NCBI GenBank assembly: GCA_006226375.1
Contig: SBHC01000026.1
Span: 54,953-118,952 of the forward strand
Source of the DNA: Deltaproteobacteria bacterium
Lineage (GTDB): Bacteria > Myxococcota_C > UBA6777
DNA: 64,000 bases
Direction: 5' to 3'
Shown: in pieces, positions 35,968 through 45,365 of the stretch
Numbering within the stretch: position 1 is the first letter of the stretch
Layout of the letters: every line of letters starts with the position of its first letter
Program-made: the position numbers and the translations under genes
Notes under the pieces: model-generated
What the model was told of the DNA's origin: nothing
Databases searched by the model: none
What the model saw: only the letters and a program-made list of their open reading frames with translations

Positions 35968-37917
35968 CTACTTGGGAAGGCAGATTCCCATCGCGACTTT
36001 CCCACCTCCAAACGCGTACTCCACCGAGGCACATCTTTCATTGGAGGGGCAGTTGTCATCGCTTTGACAATACCTTCGACAAGAAAGCTTCAAGCTGCTG
36101 AGGTCCAACACGCAGCGACTACCGCGGGAGCAGTTGGTCGTGACCTCACAATCTTCCTTGCACTCGGCTCCAACGCCGTTGGGTCCAACAGGCACACAAA
36201 TGGAAGCTCCGTTGGATTTGAGCAAGCACTGTTCGGTTGCACCACAGCCCGATTGGGTTTTGGGATTGCATTGATCCCCAGGAACACATGCAAGCTCCTG
36301 GGTTGAGCAAAAGAAGCTCTGGGAGCACGAGTCAGGTTGGAGGAACTTGTTGCCAGGGTTGCAAGGTTCGCGGCAAAGTCCTTCTCGGATGGTGGAACAA
36401 TAGCTTTGACCCTCAGGTGGTCCATACACACACTTGGTCTTCACGGAGCAAGGAGTTTTGGCATCACAAGGTTGCCCCAAGCCTGCTGGAGTGCGGCAAT
36501 ACCCGACGGAGCAAACCTTGTCGGGCGGACAATCGGTAGAGTCGCTGCAACCGATACGAAAGGCCAGTCGTCGTCGGTTAAGATTCGCAGCCTGATCAAT
36601 GGCCCGGACAACAAAGTGACGAACCCCCAAACCAAGCTTGTCTATGGGGTTGTCGATGGTTAAACAAAAGTTCTCGACAGGCCGAAGAACGGTAGTCCCC
36701 GTCGTACCGCCTTTCCCAGGAAAAAGGTAGGGAGTTTTGCCACCCTCGATCGAGAAATCGACGGCTGCGAGCCGGTTGTCTTTGACTTGTGTGCAAAGAA
36801 CCAGCCTCTTTGTAGCAGCATCCACGATGGGCAGTTGGTTTTGGTCCGTGCGAAGGACAGTAGGTTCATCGATGCGCATCGACACGATCTCAGGTGGCTT
36901 GGTGTCCACGGAGACGGTCATGGTTGTAGGAGGGTAGCTTTGGTTGCCCGCCAGATCGACCGCAACAGCTTTGAGTCGAACTTGAATCAGGTCGCTGGGT
37001 TCCGCTTTGTAACGCGATGACAAGGCGACGTTGATAAAGAAGTCTGGGCCTTTTTCGCTTTGCCAAAGACTGTCTGCTGAACATGGGTTGGTTGGATTGT
37101 TGGGGTCGGGGTCAGCACAACGGGCTGAGTCCGCCCAGAACTGCACTCGCTGCGTACCCACATTGTCGTTGGCTCGGAACTGTGTAAGGAACCGCAGCCC
37201 CAAGAGCTGCCCTTCTCGGTAAGGTCGAAGAAATTGCAAGGTTGGCGGCGTGTTATCGACTTGTGGCCGACACTCGATGGTTGCTTCCATCCCGCGGACG
37301 TCTTTCACTGTCGCTCGAATCCGCAACGAGTCGTTGTCAGAGAACGCTTCGGTGTCAATTGCATACCGATAGGGCGGCTGGCTTGTCGGTGAATGTTTGA
37401 GGGTCTGGCCATTCAAAGTTACGGTGGGAGGTCCGGTCCAGGCAGGGTCCTCCTTTTGCTTGTCGATGACAATCGGATACGACCCTCGTAGCCATTGCCC
37501 TGAGGTGCAGTTTACAAACCAAAATTGAGGGGCTGCGTTGTGGACTTGAAACAAGATGGTTCGGCTGGGATAGGCATTTTGGCTGGCGTCATATCCAACA
37601 ACCCGAAGCTTGTAGAATCCGTCAGGAACTCCTCGACTGTCCCATCGAAACTCGTAGGGAGGCTTGGGCAAGGAGCCAATGGTGCGGAATTGTTCTTTCC
37701 CTACAGGAGAAAGTTCAAACTCTACCAAAGATAGGTCCTCTTCCCCTTCCAAGATACGGATGGAAACGGGCATTCGTTCCCACACAAGCTGAGACGCCTT
37801 CGGAGTAACCAGCTCCAACTGGATGGGCACCTTTTGACGTGCCAGTGGCCCACAATCACATCCGCTTACGATACCCAAGAGTCCAAGCCCAATGAGGCAA
37901 GCTATCCATCGTTGCAT
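35968..37917 (-). CDS. Lipoprotein with Ig-like repeats and Cys-rich C-terminal region
   Basis: 649 residues. Signal peptide with lipobox LGIVSGC (lipid-bearing Cys20), then DCG. Residues ~35-400 hold three or four beta-sandwich repeats of about 95 residues, each with a PPYEFRWDSRGVPDGFYKLRV or ..TPPTLQFL.. pattern, as in Ig-like/Bacterial Ig domains that bring chitinase or adhesin modules to the surface. Residues ~440-649 are cysteine-rich with repeats of C-x(5-9)-C-x3-G-x(3-4)-C (DSTDCPPDKVCSVGYC, GATEQCLLKSNGASIC), typical of secreted deltaproteobacterial lipoproteins. The Asp at position +2 would be an inner-membrane retention signal by E. coli rules, but that rule may not hold here. Role unknown. 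Confidence 0.85.
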   Translation of the reverse strand: MQRWIACLIGLGLLGIVSGCDCGPLARQKVPIQLELVTPKASQLVWERMPVSIRILEGEEDLSLVEFELSPVGKEQFRTIGSLPKPPYEFRWDSRGVPDGFYKLRVVGYDASQNAYPSRTILFQVHNAAPQFWFVNCTSGQWLRGSYPIVIDKQKEDPAWTGPPTVTLNGQTLKHSPTSQPPYRYAIDTEAFSDNDSLRIRATVKDVRGMEATIECRPQVDNTPPTLQFLRPYREGQLLGLRFLTQFRANDNVGTQRVQFWADSARCADPDPNNPTNPCSADSLWQSEKGPDFFINVALSSRYKAEPSDLIQVRLKAVAVDLAGNQSYPPTTMTVSVDTKPPEIVSMRIDEPTVLRTDQNQLPIVDAATKRLVLCTQVKDNRLAAVDFSIEGGKTPYLFPGKGGTTGTTVLRPVENFCLTIDNPIDKLGLGVRHFVVRAIDQAANLNRRRLAFRIGCSDSTDCPPDKVCSVGYCRTPAGLGQPCDAKTPCSVKTKCVYGPPEGQSYCSTIREGLCREPCNPGNKFLQPDSCSQSFFCSTQELACVPGDQCNPKTQSGCGATEQCLLKSNGASICVPVGPNGVGAECKEDCEVTTNCSRGSRCVLDLSSLKLSCRRYCQSDDNCPSNERCASVEYAFGGGKVAMGICLPK

Positions 37918-37973
37918 CTGGAACTCCCTTGTTGTTTCTCTAGGATGGGGTGGGTAAGATTCAGGAAATCAAT

Positions 37974-38987
37974 CTATTGTTGTGCAGCGGTGCAGCTGCT
38001 TTGGTTCCCGGTTTTGCAGCCCTTTTGGAAATACGTTTTCGCGGTTTTGGGGCTCTTCGGTACACCGTAGCCCCGAAGGTACATCACGCCCAGGTTGTGA
38101 CAGGCCGCTCCAGATTTCAGGTTGCAAGCCTTGTGAAGCAGCTGGCGGGCTTTGGGATAATCCAGCCGGGTGCCTCCCATCCCTTGGGCCATGTAAAACC
38201 CCTGACGACTGCAGCCCATCACGTTGTTTTTGCGGCAGGCCTTTGCAAACAACGCGTAGGCCTTCTTTTCATTCTTTGTGACCCACTTTCCCTTTTCGTA
38301 GAGCAGTCCAAGCGTTGAACACACCGTGATTTTTTTACCGCGCTGGCATGCCTCGGCGATCCATGGGATGGCCTTTTTGAAGTTGTAGGATTTCGTAGAA
38401 GACCGATTCGCGTACTCTGCAAGAATGTAACAGGCATCGTCTTCCTTCAATTGACAGGCCTTCCCGTAGTACATGTTGGACTTGTCCACATCTTTGGGAA
38501 TCCCACCTTTGTTCCATCGGTACATTTGCCCCAAGTTGTAACAAGCACCAGCAAGCTTGAGTTTGCATGCCTTTTCAAAGTAGTACGCTGATTTCTTGTA
38601 GTCCTTCTTGACGCGTTTCCCCACGTAATGCAAAGAGCCCATCGCTCCGCATTCGTTGGCGCTCCCCTTCAAACAAAGCTGCCAAACCCGGCACAGCTGA
38701 GGCACAGACTCAGGGCATTTCTCTTGCGTTGGAGTTTGTGGAGCTTGAATCACAGTACGACGAGGACGCTTAGCCTTGTTCGACTCCAAAGTCACATCCG
38801 AGACTTGGCCTTTGTCGTCGACATCATCCATCCCCTCCACTCTTTTCTTTCGCTTGACGGAATCCGATGTTTTACGAACAACCTTTTCAGAGGTGCAACT
38901 CGACACCAAGAAGCAACAAACAAGCACCCCAAGCAACCAAATGGTTGGGGGAAAGGCAACGCGTGGAGATGTCGGAAAATGTTTCAT
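37974..38987 (-). CDS. Sel1-repeat lipoprotein
   Basis: 337 residues from the ATG at 38987, which follows GGAG; the longer frame to 39053 lacks a ribosome site. The N-terminus has a hydrophobic signal ending LVSSC (Cys31), a lipobox. Residues ~40-95 are Lys/Arg-rich. Residues ~100-330 are Sel1 (TPR-like) repeats: GAMGSLHYVGKRVKKDYKKSAYYFEKAC, GACYNLGQMYRWNKGGI and later ..AACHNLGVMYLRGYGVPKS, each with Cys near the end (..KAC), a variant seen in bacterial Sel1 proteins with disulphides. Sel1 lipoproteins often act as scaffolds or adhesin-like partners. No specific partner is indicated. Confidence 0.88.
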   Translation of the reverse strand: MKHFPTSPRVAFPPTIWLLGVLVCCFLVSSCTSEKVVRKTSDSVKRKKRVEGMDDVDDKGQVSDVTLESNKAKRPRRTVIQAPQTPTQEKCPESVPQLCRVWQLCLKGSANECGAMGSLHYVGKRVKKDYKKSAYYFEKACKLKLAGACYNLGQMYRWNKGGIPKDVDKSNMYYGKACQLKEDDACYILAEYANRSSTKSYNFKKAIPWIAEACQRGKKITVCSTLGLLYEKGKWVTKNEKKAYALFAKACRKNNVMGCSRQGFYMAQGMGGTRLDYPKARQLLHKACNLKSGAACHNLGVMYLRGYGVPKSPKTAKTYFQKGCKTGNQSSCTAAQQ

Positions 38988-39272
38988 TGTTGGCTCCGAG
39001 AGACAAGCAACCACTGCTAGAAGACAAAGGATACAGATGGTTGGCTGCCTCAACTACATTTGTAAAAGCAAAACTCAATCTACCCTTAGTTGTACACCAT
39101 AACAACAAACCAAGCATAGGGAGTGGGGCAAAAAACCTAACAAAAACGAAAAGGAGGACTAGCCAACAGCCCCCACAAAGAGACCCTTGGTGTTCAGATG
39201 CTCCAAAGCATGGATACAGAGAGGCTTTGTCAGAAAGCGAGAGTCTGTGTTTGAAGGATAGGAATGGAAAGC

Positions 39273-40247
39273 TTAAGCGTTGGCGGAACCTGGGGTGGTG
39301 CTTGAGGCATACTTGCGGTTGATGGCGACGCCAAACTTCCAGAAATAATCAAACCCAGAAGCAAGGGAAAGACACAAGGCAAGGTACAAGAAGAAGATAC
39401 CGATACGATGGAAGTTCAGAAGCAGCTCAAACATACCGAAGTAGTCGATGCGGTAAGGGAAATGGAGCAGCAAACAGAACAACGCCAACATCTGGTAGAT
39501 GGTTTTAAACTTGGCCAGAGGCGACGCAGCGATGACCATGCCTTCGCTGGCGGCAATTCCCCTTAAGCCTGTTATCGCAAACTCTCGGGCGAGCAGAACG
39601 ATCACCAGCCAACTCGCCACTCGGCCCATGGGAACCAGGATAATCAAGATACCGCTGACGATAAGCTTGTCTGCCAACGGGTCGAGGAGTTTCCCAAGGA
39701 TGGTGACTTGGTTAAGCTTACGAGCGAAGTAACCGTCAAACAAGTCGGTGAACGCTGCAAAGGCAAAGATGATAGCTGCCCAAAAGCTAAACTGACGGCT
39801 GTCTTGATTAACAATCACCAAGATCAGCGGAAGCATCCCAATCCGGATGTACGTCAGAATGTTGGGAACAGTGAACAACTCTTGCTTAAAATTGGTGGGA
39901 GCTTTTCGTTCCTTGCGACGCTTTTTCTTAACCCGTCGGCGGCGGATTTTTTTGCTTTTCTTGTCGCGGGCAAATCGTCCACGAAAAAAAGGCAAGCCGC
40001 GAATGGGTCGGGTCTTAAGGGGTCCTTTCCCGGATTCACTGGCAGCATCCAACTCCATGGATGAAGGAGTTTCGTCGTCAGAGGTCTCCGTCTCTTCACT
40101 CTCCACCTGAGGCGAAGCTTCCAGTTCGGCATCAAGCACTTCACTGGAAGAAGCGGAGGAATCCTCCTTCTCTGGAGCTTCTGCTTCTTGGGCTTTCTTG
40201 TTTTTCTCTTCCAAGACAGACACCTTTACACTGCCAGGCACAAACAA
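39273..40247 (-). CDS. pgsA: CDP-diacylglycerol-glycerol-3-phosphate 3-phosphatidyltransferase with long N-terminal extension
   Basis: 324 residues, against about 180-200 for most PgsA. The catalytic CDP-alcohol phosphotransferase signature is complete: D168-x2-DG-x2-AR-x8-G-x3-D189-x3-D193 (within FDGYFARKLNQVTILGKLLDP). About five hydrophobic helices follow. The first ~120 residues are an extension: acidic, Ser/Glu-rich (20-75), then a strongly basic patch (100-116, KKIRRRRVKKKRRKERK), perhaps to contact the membrane or another protein. The start is TTG, just one base after the stop of the TPR-AIM24 gene, so translation is probably coupled. It would make phosphatidylglycerol phosphate in the inner membrane. 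An internal start after the extension is possible. Confidence 0.85.
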   Translation of the reverse strand: MFVPGSVKVSVLEEKNKKAQEAEAPEKEDSSASSSEVLDAELEASPQVESEETETSDDETPSSMELDAASESGKGPLKTRPIRGLPFFRGRFARDKKSKKIRRRRVKKKRRKERKAPTNFKQELFTVPNILTYIRIGMLPLILVIVNQDSRQFSFWAAIIFAFAAFTDLFDGYFARKLNQVTILGKLLDPLADKLIVSGILIILVPMGRVASWLVIVLLAREFAITGLRGIAASEGMVIAASPLAKFKTIYQMLALFCLLLHFPYRIDYFGMFELLLNFHRIGIFFLYLALCLSLASGFDYFWKFGVAINRKYASSTTPGSANA

Positions 40248-40248
40248 G

Positions 40249-41814
40249 TTACGAAGAAATCAACACGCCGCCTTCGCCTTCAAACTCGACAAAAGCAGGG
40301 GCTTGAACGGAAGAAGCGACTTCATCGCCAGGAACAATCTGGGGAACAAGTTCACCCACCCAACCCACGAGGCGTTCGTATTCCACTCGAACGGCTTGAC
40401 CGGGTCGTGCAGGGATTCCCCAAATCGGACCGCTGGACTCAAGGATCAGTTCACCTTGGCCCCAGAATTGGTCGAGGGCGAGGTCTTCCACACCGTTGAG
40501 GCCTGACGGTACGCGACCGTTCTCCCAATCAATGGTCGAGGAGAAGGCCAACACAGTCCCTTCACGGAAGTAAGCTACCTGACCACCCACCAAAAGCACG
40601 GAGGAGCGGGAGCCTTCTTCCTGGGCTTGCACGAGAAGCTGACACTCACCTTCAAGTCGAACAATCGGGTTGCTCTTGGGACCAAACACCTGCCCCACCG
40701 ATTTGCCTTGGAACCGTTTGTGCTCGACTTCCATCGAAGGATTCCCAATGAGCATCGCGAGGTCACGCATTCGACAGTAGGCCTGCTCACGGACCTGGAT
40801 CAACAAGCGACCATCGTTCAACAAGAGGAACTCTCGTTGGGCATCACCGAACAATTGGCCGAAGTCAACCCAGAGAGGCGCTGCGTTTTCGCCCCTGCTC
40901 AAGCCCAGAGGAATTTTGTTGGAGGCGTCATCAGGGCTACCCAACGAGGTGGGAGTCATGACGAAGGGAACATCTTCTCGAATCACAACTTGGGCTTGTG
41001 AGTATTCGCCGGACTCTTCCTTGTTCTCCGTCGGAGGCAGTACCACAACGGGCAAAGCTCCTTCCACAGACTCGGAGCCTTCGGCGTTTTCGCTCCACAT
41101 TGCATTCATGCTGGGGAGAGACGGAGCGTATTGTTCATCGACCGGAAGGAAGTCTCCAATCGAGAATGGCTGATCTGCGGAGACATCGTTAATCGCAACG
41201 ACGTCACCTTCCGTGTCATCGCCGGAGCTGGACTCTTCGAGAAAGTCCAAAGGAGAGGGACCAAGCTTGTCTTCGGGTACAGGTTCGGGCTCAGGTTCAG
41301 GTTCAGGTTCAGGTTCGGGCTCGTCGAAGGTAGCCCCTTCTTCTTCCATCTTGGCCTTGAGGGCACCCATCAAAGCATCGTCACCGATCACGGCAAAGGC
41401 GTCGCGGGCGTCGTTGTAGAGACCCAACCTCATATTGATAACACCGAGGGTGCTGTGGAGTTCTTTGGAGTCTGGCTCAGAGGAGGCAACTTCTTCCAGG
41501 AGGGTCTTGGCCTCGTTGTCTCGTTGGAGCTGCATCAGCAAGGTGGCCAGCCGAACGCGGAGGAGGATTTCTTTGGGATTGTCCGCGATAAGGCCGCGGT
41601 ACATTTTTTCGGCGTCATCCCACCGATCGCAGCGGCTGTACGCCATCGCCAACAAAGTGCGGGCAACACGCTCATCCTTTTTCTCTTCCACCAGGCTTTC
41701 CATCACCTCGATGGCTTCTTCGGTCTTTCCACCCTGCAACATGGCACGGGCTTCTCGAAAACGTGTCTCCCACGACTTGGTTTTGTCCGCCATCTCTCTC
41801 TCGCGCTCACTCAT
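40249..41814 (-). CDS. TPR protein with C-terminal AIM24-like domain
   Basis: 521 residues. Residues ~15-140 are TPR helices (EAIEVMESLV, RWDDAEKMYRGLI, LYNDARDAFAVI). Then come an (EP)n tract at ~165-180, an acidic low-complexity linker, and at ~300-515 a beta-rich domain with WVDFGQLFGDAQREFLLLNDGRL and VRVEYERLVGWVGELVP, matching the AIM24 family (PF01987). TPR-AIM24 fusions are recurrent in deltaproteobacteria. It is immediately upstream of pgsA, one base apart, suggesting a link to membrane lipid homeostasis. Function is unproven. A purine-rich stretch before the start gives a weak ribosome site. Confidence 0.85.
   Translation of the reverse strand: MSEREREMADKTKSWETRFREARAMLQGGKTEEAIEVMESLVEEKKDERVARTLLAMAYSRCDRWDDAEKMYRGLIADNPKEILLRVRLATLLMQLQRDNEAKTLLEEVASSEPDSKELHSTLGVINMRLGLYNDARDAFAVIGDDALMGALKAKMEEEGATFDEPEPEPEPEPEPEPVPEDKLGPSPLDFLEESSSGDDTEGDVVAINDVSADQPFSIGDFLPVDEQYAPSLPSMNAMWSENAEGSESVEGALPVVVLPPTENKEESGEYSQAQVVIREDVPFVMTPTSLGSPDDASNKIPLGLSRGENAAPLWVDFGQLFGDAQREFLLLNDGRLLIQVREQAYCRMRDLAMLIGNPSMEVEHKRFQGKSVGQVFGPKSNPIVRLEGECQLLVQAQEEGSRSSVLLVGGQVAYFREGTVLAFSSTIDWENGRVPSGLNGVEDLALDQFWGQGELILESSGPIWGIPARPGQAVRVEYERLVGWVGELVPQIVPGDEVASSVQAPAFVEFEGEGGVLISS
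41280..41325 (-). repeat. Hexanucleotide-type repeat coding Glu-Pro tract
   Basis: GGTTCA/GGGCTC-type hexamers (plus strand) encode six or seven Glu-Pro pairs in the TPR-AIM24 linker. Such repeats can expand or contract in frame without harming the flanking domains. Confidence 0.75.
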
Positions 41815-42060
41815 AAAAGGTTTGTTTCATCACACAAACGTACAACCGCGTTCCGGTTCCCGCAAATGCAAAAGACTACCATGCCTTCTCCTCACCAAGA
41901 ACGCAAGAGAAATAGCGAAATCACCGGCTGTTGTCAACCACAAGGGGGGAATACGACCCTGACTCATTGAAGCCTTGACGACTCCGACAACTCTTCCTAC
42001 ACTAGGCCCACGTTGAACCACGGTTCAGTACAATGAACGTATGTCCTCAGAAGCAGGCAA

Positions 42061-42066
42061 AAGGAG
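42061..42066 (+). promoter_or_regulatory. Ribosome binding site of the acyl-CoA dehydrogenase
   Basis: AAGGAG seven nucleotides before the ATG at 42074. It selects that start over the ATG at 42041, which has no such site. Confidence 0.85.
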
Positions 42067-42073
42067 TAGGTTG

Positions 42074-43957
42074 ATGCCATCCATAGACTTTAGCGTTGAC
42101 ACCCGAGACATTAAGTTTGTCATCTTCGAACAGCTGCAGATCGAAAAGAGCTTGTTGCAGTTGGAGAAGTTTGCGGATTTTGACCGAGACACCCTGGACG
42201 TCATCATTGAGGGGTTGGTTAACTTCGCGGTCAATGAGTTGGCACCGACCAATCGAGACGGTGATGAAAAAGGTGCTGTGTACGAAAACGGCACGGTCAA
42301 AGTACCTGACAGCTTCAAGTTGGCCTACAACACCATGAGAGAGCAAGGTTGGTTGGGTCTCCACCACAACCCGGAGTGGGGTGGACAAGGGTTTCCAGAA
42401 CTCTTTGGAAACTTAATGAGCGAGCTCAACACTGGCGCCAACACTTCATTCTCGCTCTTGCCCCTTTTGAATCATGGCGCAAGCCACCTGATTGAAGCGT
42501 TTGGAACCGAAGACCAAAAACAAACCTACTGCACCAAGATGTACACCGGTGAGTGGGGCGGCACAATGTGCCTGACAGAGCCACAAGCAGGCAGCGATGT
42601 CGGCTCCGCAACAACCACCGCCACACCCAATGGTGATCACTACCTGATCCAGGGCACCAAGATTTTCATCACCAACGGTGAGCACAACCTGACAGACAAC
42701 ATCATCCACGCCGTTCTAGCCCGCGTCCCTGGTGAACCCAAAGGAACTCGTGGTATCAGCTTGTTCATTGTGCCCAAATTCCATGTCAACGAAGACGGAA
42801 GCATTGGCGAGCGCAACGACGTTCGCTGTGAACGGATCGAGCACAAGATGGGCATCAAAGCATCTCCCACCTGTGTGATGAGCTTTGGAGACAACGGCCA
42901 ATGCAAAGGTTATCTGCTTGGCACCCTCAACCAGGGAATGAAGCAGATGTTCCAGATGATGAACGAAGCCCGCTTGGGCGTCGGCATCCAGGGGCTAGCA
43001 AACGCCGCGGCAGCGTACATGAGCGCTCTGGGTTATGCACAGCAGCGCAAGCAAGGTAGCGACCCAGCGCGTGGCAAAGATCCCAACGCTCCCCGGGCCG
43101 AGTTGATTCGACATCCTGACGTCCGTCGTATGCTAATGACCATGAAGGCCTACGTGGAAGGCATCCGGGCAATGTTGTACAGCACAGCAGTCTACGTCGA
43201 CCTCGCCAAGCATCACGCTGACCCAGAAAAGCGTGCGTACTACCACGCTCTGGTTGAGCTTCTTACCCCTGTCTGCAAGTCGTACGGCTCCGACATGGGC
43301 TTCAAAGTTACAGAGTTGGCCGTCCAAACGTTCGGTGGATACGGATTCACACAGGAATATCCTGTAGAGCAGTACCTCCGTGATGTAAAGATTGCTTCCA
43401 TCTACGAAGGAACCAACGGCATCCAGGCTCTTGACCTTCTGATGCGCAAGGTTGCACAAGGCGGCGGCTCACGGCTTGAGTTGTTCGGTAGCTTTGTCGC
43501 AGACAAACTGGCGGAGTGGAAAGGCCATGCGCTGTCAGGGCTCGCAAACGACATCCAAACCTACATGCAAGACCTGACCAACGTCACCAAAGACTTGTTG
43601 GGTGCTGCTCAAGGCGGCGACGTGAATCACTCCATGCTCAACGCTTGCAACTACCTCGACATGTTTGGAAACGTCACGTCAGCCTTCTACTTGTTGGAAG
43701 GTGCTGTTATCGCCCATGACAAACTGCAAGAGCTCTACGCTGCCAACGGAGTCAGCACGACCGAAGAGCAGCAAGCCTTCTTGCGCAAAAATAGCGAGGC
43801 CGCTTTCTACCATGGTAAGGTCCGAACTGCGGAGTTTTTCAACAGCAACATCCTCGTGAAAAACTTGAGCCTTTCGGCAACAGTTCGGAACCACGATCTT
43901 TCGGCCATGGACATTCTCTTTTTGGATGAAGCCGACATCGAGACAGCTTCGGCCTAG
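42074..43957 (+). CDS. Acyl-CoA dehydrogenase (FadE5-like, long form)
   Basis: 627 residues. N-terminus PSIDFSVDTRDIKFVIFEQLQIEKSL is the characteristic opening of the long-form acyl-CoA dehydrogenases such as mycobacterial FadE5. FAD/acyl-CoA motifs: MCLTEPQAGSDVGSA, KIFITNGEHNLTDN, then GGYGFTQEYPVEQYLRD, with the catalytic Glu in IYEGTNGIQALDL. A C-terminal extension of about 150 residues (ACAD C-terminal domain) follows, accounting for the length over the usual ~390. It catalyses alpha-beta dehydrogenation of fatty acyl-CoA in beta-oxidation, needing an ETF not present here. The start is placed by AAGGAG at 42061 and by the family pattern. The downstream APH-type gene may be co-transcribed. 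Confidence 0.93.
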   Translation: MPSIDFSVDTRDIKFVIFEQLQIEKSLLQLEKFADFDRDTLDVIIEGLVNFAVNELAPTNRDGDEKGAVYENGTVKVPDSFKLAYNTMREQGWLGLHHNPEWGGQGFPELFGNLMSELNTGANTSFSLLPLLNHGASHLIEAFGTEDQKQTYCTKMYTGEWGGTMCLTEPQAGSDVGSATTTATPNGDHYLIQGTKIFITNGEHNLTDNIIHAVLARVPGEPKGTRGISLFIVPKFHVNEDGSIGERNDVRCERIEHKMGIKASPTCVMSFGDNGQCKGYLLGTLNQGMKQMFQMMNEARLGVGIQGLANAAAAYMSALGYAQQRKQGSDPARGKDPNAPRAELIRHPDVRRMLMTMKAYVEGIRAMLYSTAVYVDLAKHHADPEKRAYYHALVELLTPVCKSYGSDMGFKVTELAVQTFGGYGFTQEYPVEQYLRDVKIASIYEGTNGIQALDLLMRKVAQGGGSRLELFGSFVADKLAEWKGHALSGLANDIQTYMQDLTNVTKDLLGAAQGGDVNHSMLNACNYLDMFGNVTSAFYLLEGAVIAHDKLQELYAANGVSTTEEQQAFLRKNSEAAFYHGKVRTAEFFNSNILVKNLSLSATVRNHDLSAMDILFLDEADIETASA

Positions 43958-44043
43958 GGAGGCAGCACCCAAACCCCCTCCCCTGCGATAGCTTCCGAAC
44001 CTCTGCCGGGCAACACAACCCCTCACAGCCTGGAACCATTCGA

Positions 44044-45090
44044 ATGGAAGATCGCACCTCGTTTGTTCTCTCCCACTATGCAACCGACCAAGTAGGAACC
44101 TGGAAACAAAGCCAACCGATAGAGGTGGGTTTGATTCATGGGACCTACAAAATCGAAACCAGCTTGGCAACCTTCTGCCTCCAGCGGCTGCACCCCAAGC
44201 TCGCCACAGACGGCATCCTCCAAGATTACCAGGTAGTTACTGATCATGTAGCGAAACACAACTTCCCAGCCCCCCAGCTTGTTCCAACATCCCAAGGGAA
44301 CTTGTCGTTCGATGACGAAGATGGCTCACGCTGGCGGCTCACGACCTGGCTGGAGGGAGAAAACACGTCCACGATTCGCAGCCTCGCGATGGTTCGAAGC
44401 GCTGCAGAGATGTTCGGGGAGTTTCACAATTTGATGCAGGGGCTGGAGTATACATTCCAATCCAGTCACCCTCTTCACGACACCCAACACCACCTGCGGA
44501 ACCTCCGTGATGCAGTGAACGAGCACAAAAGCAATTCCTGGTTCAAGAAGATTGAGCCCATGATCGAATGGGTGGAAGAGAAGCTCCCCCCTATTCTACT
44601 CCCCGATGACCTTCCAACCTGTGTTGTTCATGGCGACCCCAAGATCTCCAACCTCTTGTTTAATGCGGAGGATCAAGCCATCGCCTTGTTGGACATGGAC
44701 ACATGCACCCGCCACACGCCGCTGGTGGATTTGGGGGATGCCGTTCGCGCCTGGTGCTGCTTGAAGGATAAGAACGGTGACGTTGGCTTTGCCATCGACC
44801 GGTACGAAGCTATCATCGAGGGTTACGCAGAGATGGGTCCTCGAATGGAAGCAGCAAACCTTGAACGATTGCACGTCGCTGGCTTGCTGATTACGCTGGA
44901 GTTGGCCGCACGATTCCTTGCAGACACTCTCCAAGACTCCTATTTTGCATGGGATTCAAGCACCTATTCATCACGAAGCGAGCACAACGCAGACAGGGCG
45001 CAGACCATGGTGACCTTCTCACAAAAACTTGAGGAAGCTCTTCCTCAACAGAGAAAGATAGTTGACGCGATCTTCGCCCAAACATCGTAA
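44044..45090 (+). CDS. APH-family phosphotransferase (homoserine-kinase II/aminoglycoside-kinase-like)
   Basis: 348 residues with a protein-kinase-like fold. The C-lobe has CVVHGDPKISNLLF (catalytic loop, HGDxxxxN) and ALLDMDTCTRHTPLVDLGDAVRAW (metal-binding Asp in place of DFG). The N-lobe has GLIHGTYKIET and LQRL with a possible ATP-binding Lys/Arg. Family members phosphorylate small hydroxyl substrates such as aminoglycosides, homoserine or choline; the substrate here is unknown. It starts about 85 bp after the acyl-CoA dehydrogenase on the same strand, so linkage to lipid metabolism is possible but thin. The first ATG is used; no strong ribosome site. Confidence 0.85.
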   Translation: MEDRTSFVLSHYATDQVGTWKQSQPIEVGLIHGTYKIETSLATFCLQRLHPKLATDGILQDYQVVTDHVAKHNFPAPQLVPTSQGNLSFDDEDGSRWRLTTWLEGENTSTIRSLAMVRSAAEMFGEFHNLMQGLEYTFQSSHPLHDTQHHLRNLRDAVNEHKSNSWFKKIEPMIEWVEEKLPPILLPDDLPTCVVHGDPKISNLLFNAEDQAIALLDMDTCTRHTPLVDLGDAVRAWCCLKDKNGDVGFAIDRYEAIIEGYAEMGPRMEAANLERLHVAGLLITLELAARFLADTLQDSYFAWDSSTYSSRSEHNADRAQTMVTFSQKLEEALPQQRKIVDAIFAQTS

Positions 45091-45365
45091 CTTTCACACT
45101 TGATTTCTGTGCCCGGTTCGGGCATCCTTCACTCCGCCAGCGCAGGGTACCTGTGGGCTGCCGCAGCCCAAAACGGTGTGACCATACAGAAAGTCATGGG
45201 AAACCCAACCCCCAACAGGGGCCCGAACAAGCTCAGGTTCAAGCGCTCTTGCATGTATTGCACGAATGTATTCGTTCCAGTGCTGGACGACATGTTTCGA
45301 CTATCTCTCGAATACCAATACCTACAGTTTTTGATGTCATCGTTTGGGACTGGTGGAGGCCACCC
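45091..45365. other. Intergenic stretch, no gene seen
   Basis: About 275 bp between the APH-type gene and the helicase. The helicase frame stays open leftward to 45153, but no signal or homology supports translation here. It presumably holds the helicase promoter; no clear elements were picked out. Confidence 0.5.
45355..45359 (+). promoter_or_regulatory. Ribosome binding site of the EndoQ-helicase gene
   Basis: GGAGG six nucleotides before a TTG at 45366. It places the start just ahead of the PHP motif ADLHIHS, where EndoQ proteins begin, and rejects the longer frame from 45153. Confidence 0.75.

Noticed and set aside
41131..41970. 279-codon plus-strand frame opposite the TPR-AIM24 gene
   Set aside because: It mirrors the TPR and Glu-Pro coding region, with Phe/Gly/Arg repeats coming from the reverse of the EP tract. 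No ribosome site.
45153..45365. 71 additional N-terminal codons for the EndoQ-helicase
   Set aside because: EndoQ starts directly at the ADLHIHS motif, and GGAGG is placed for the TTG at 45366. The extension shows no domain.
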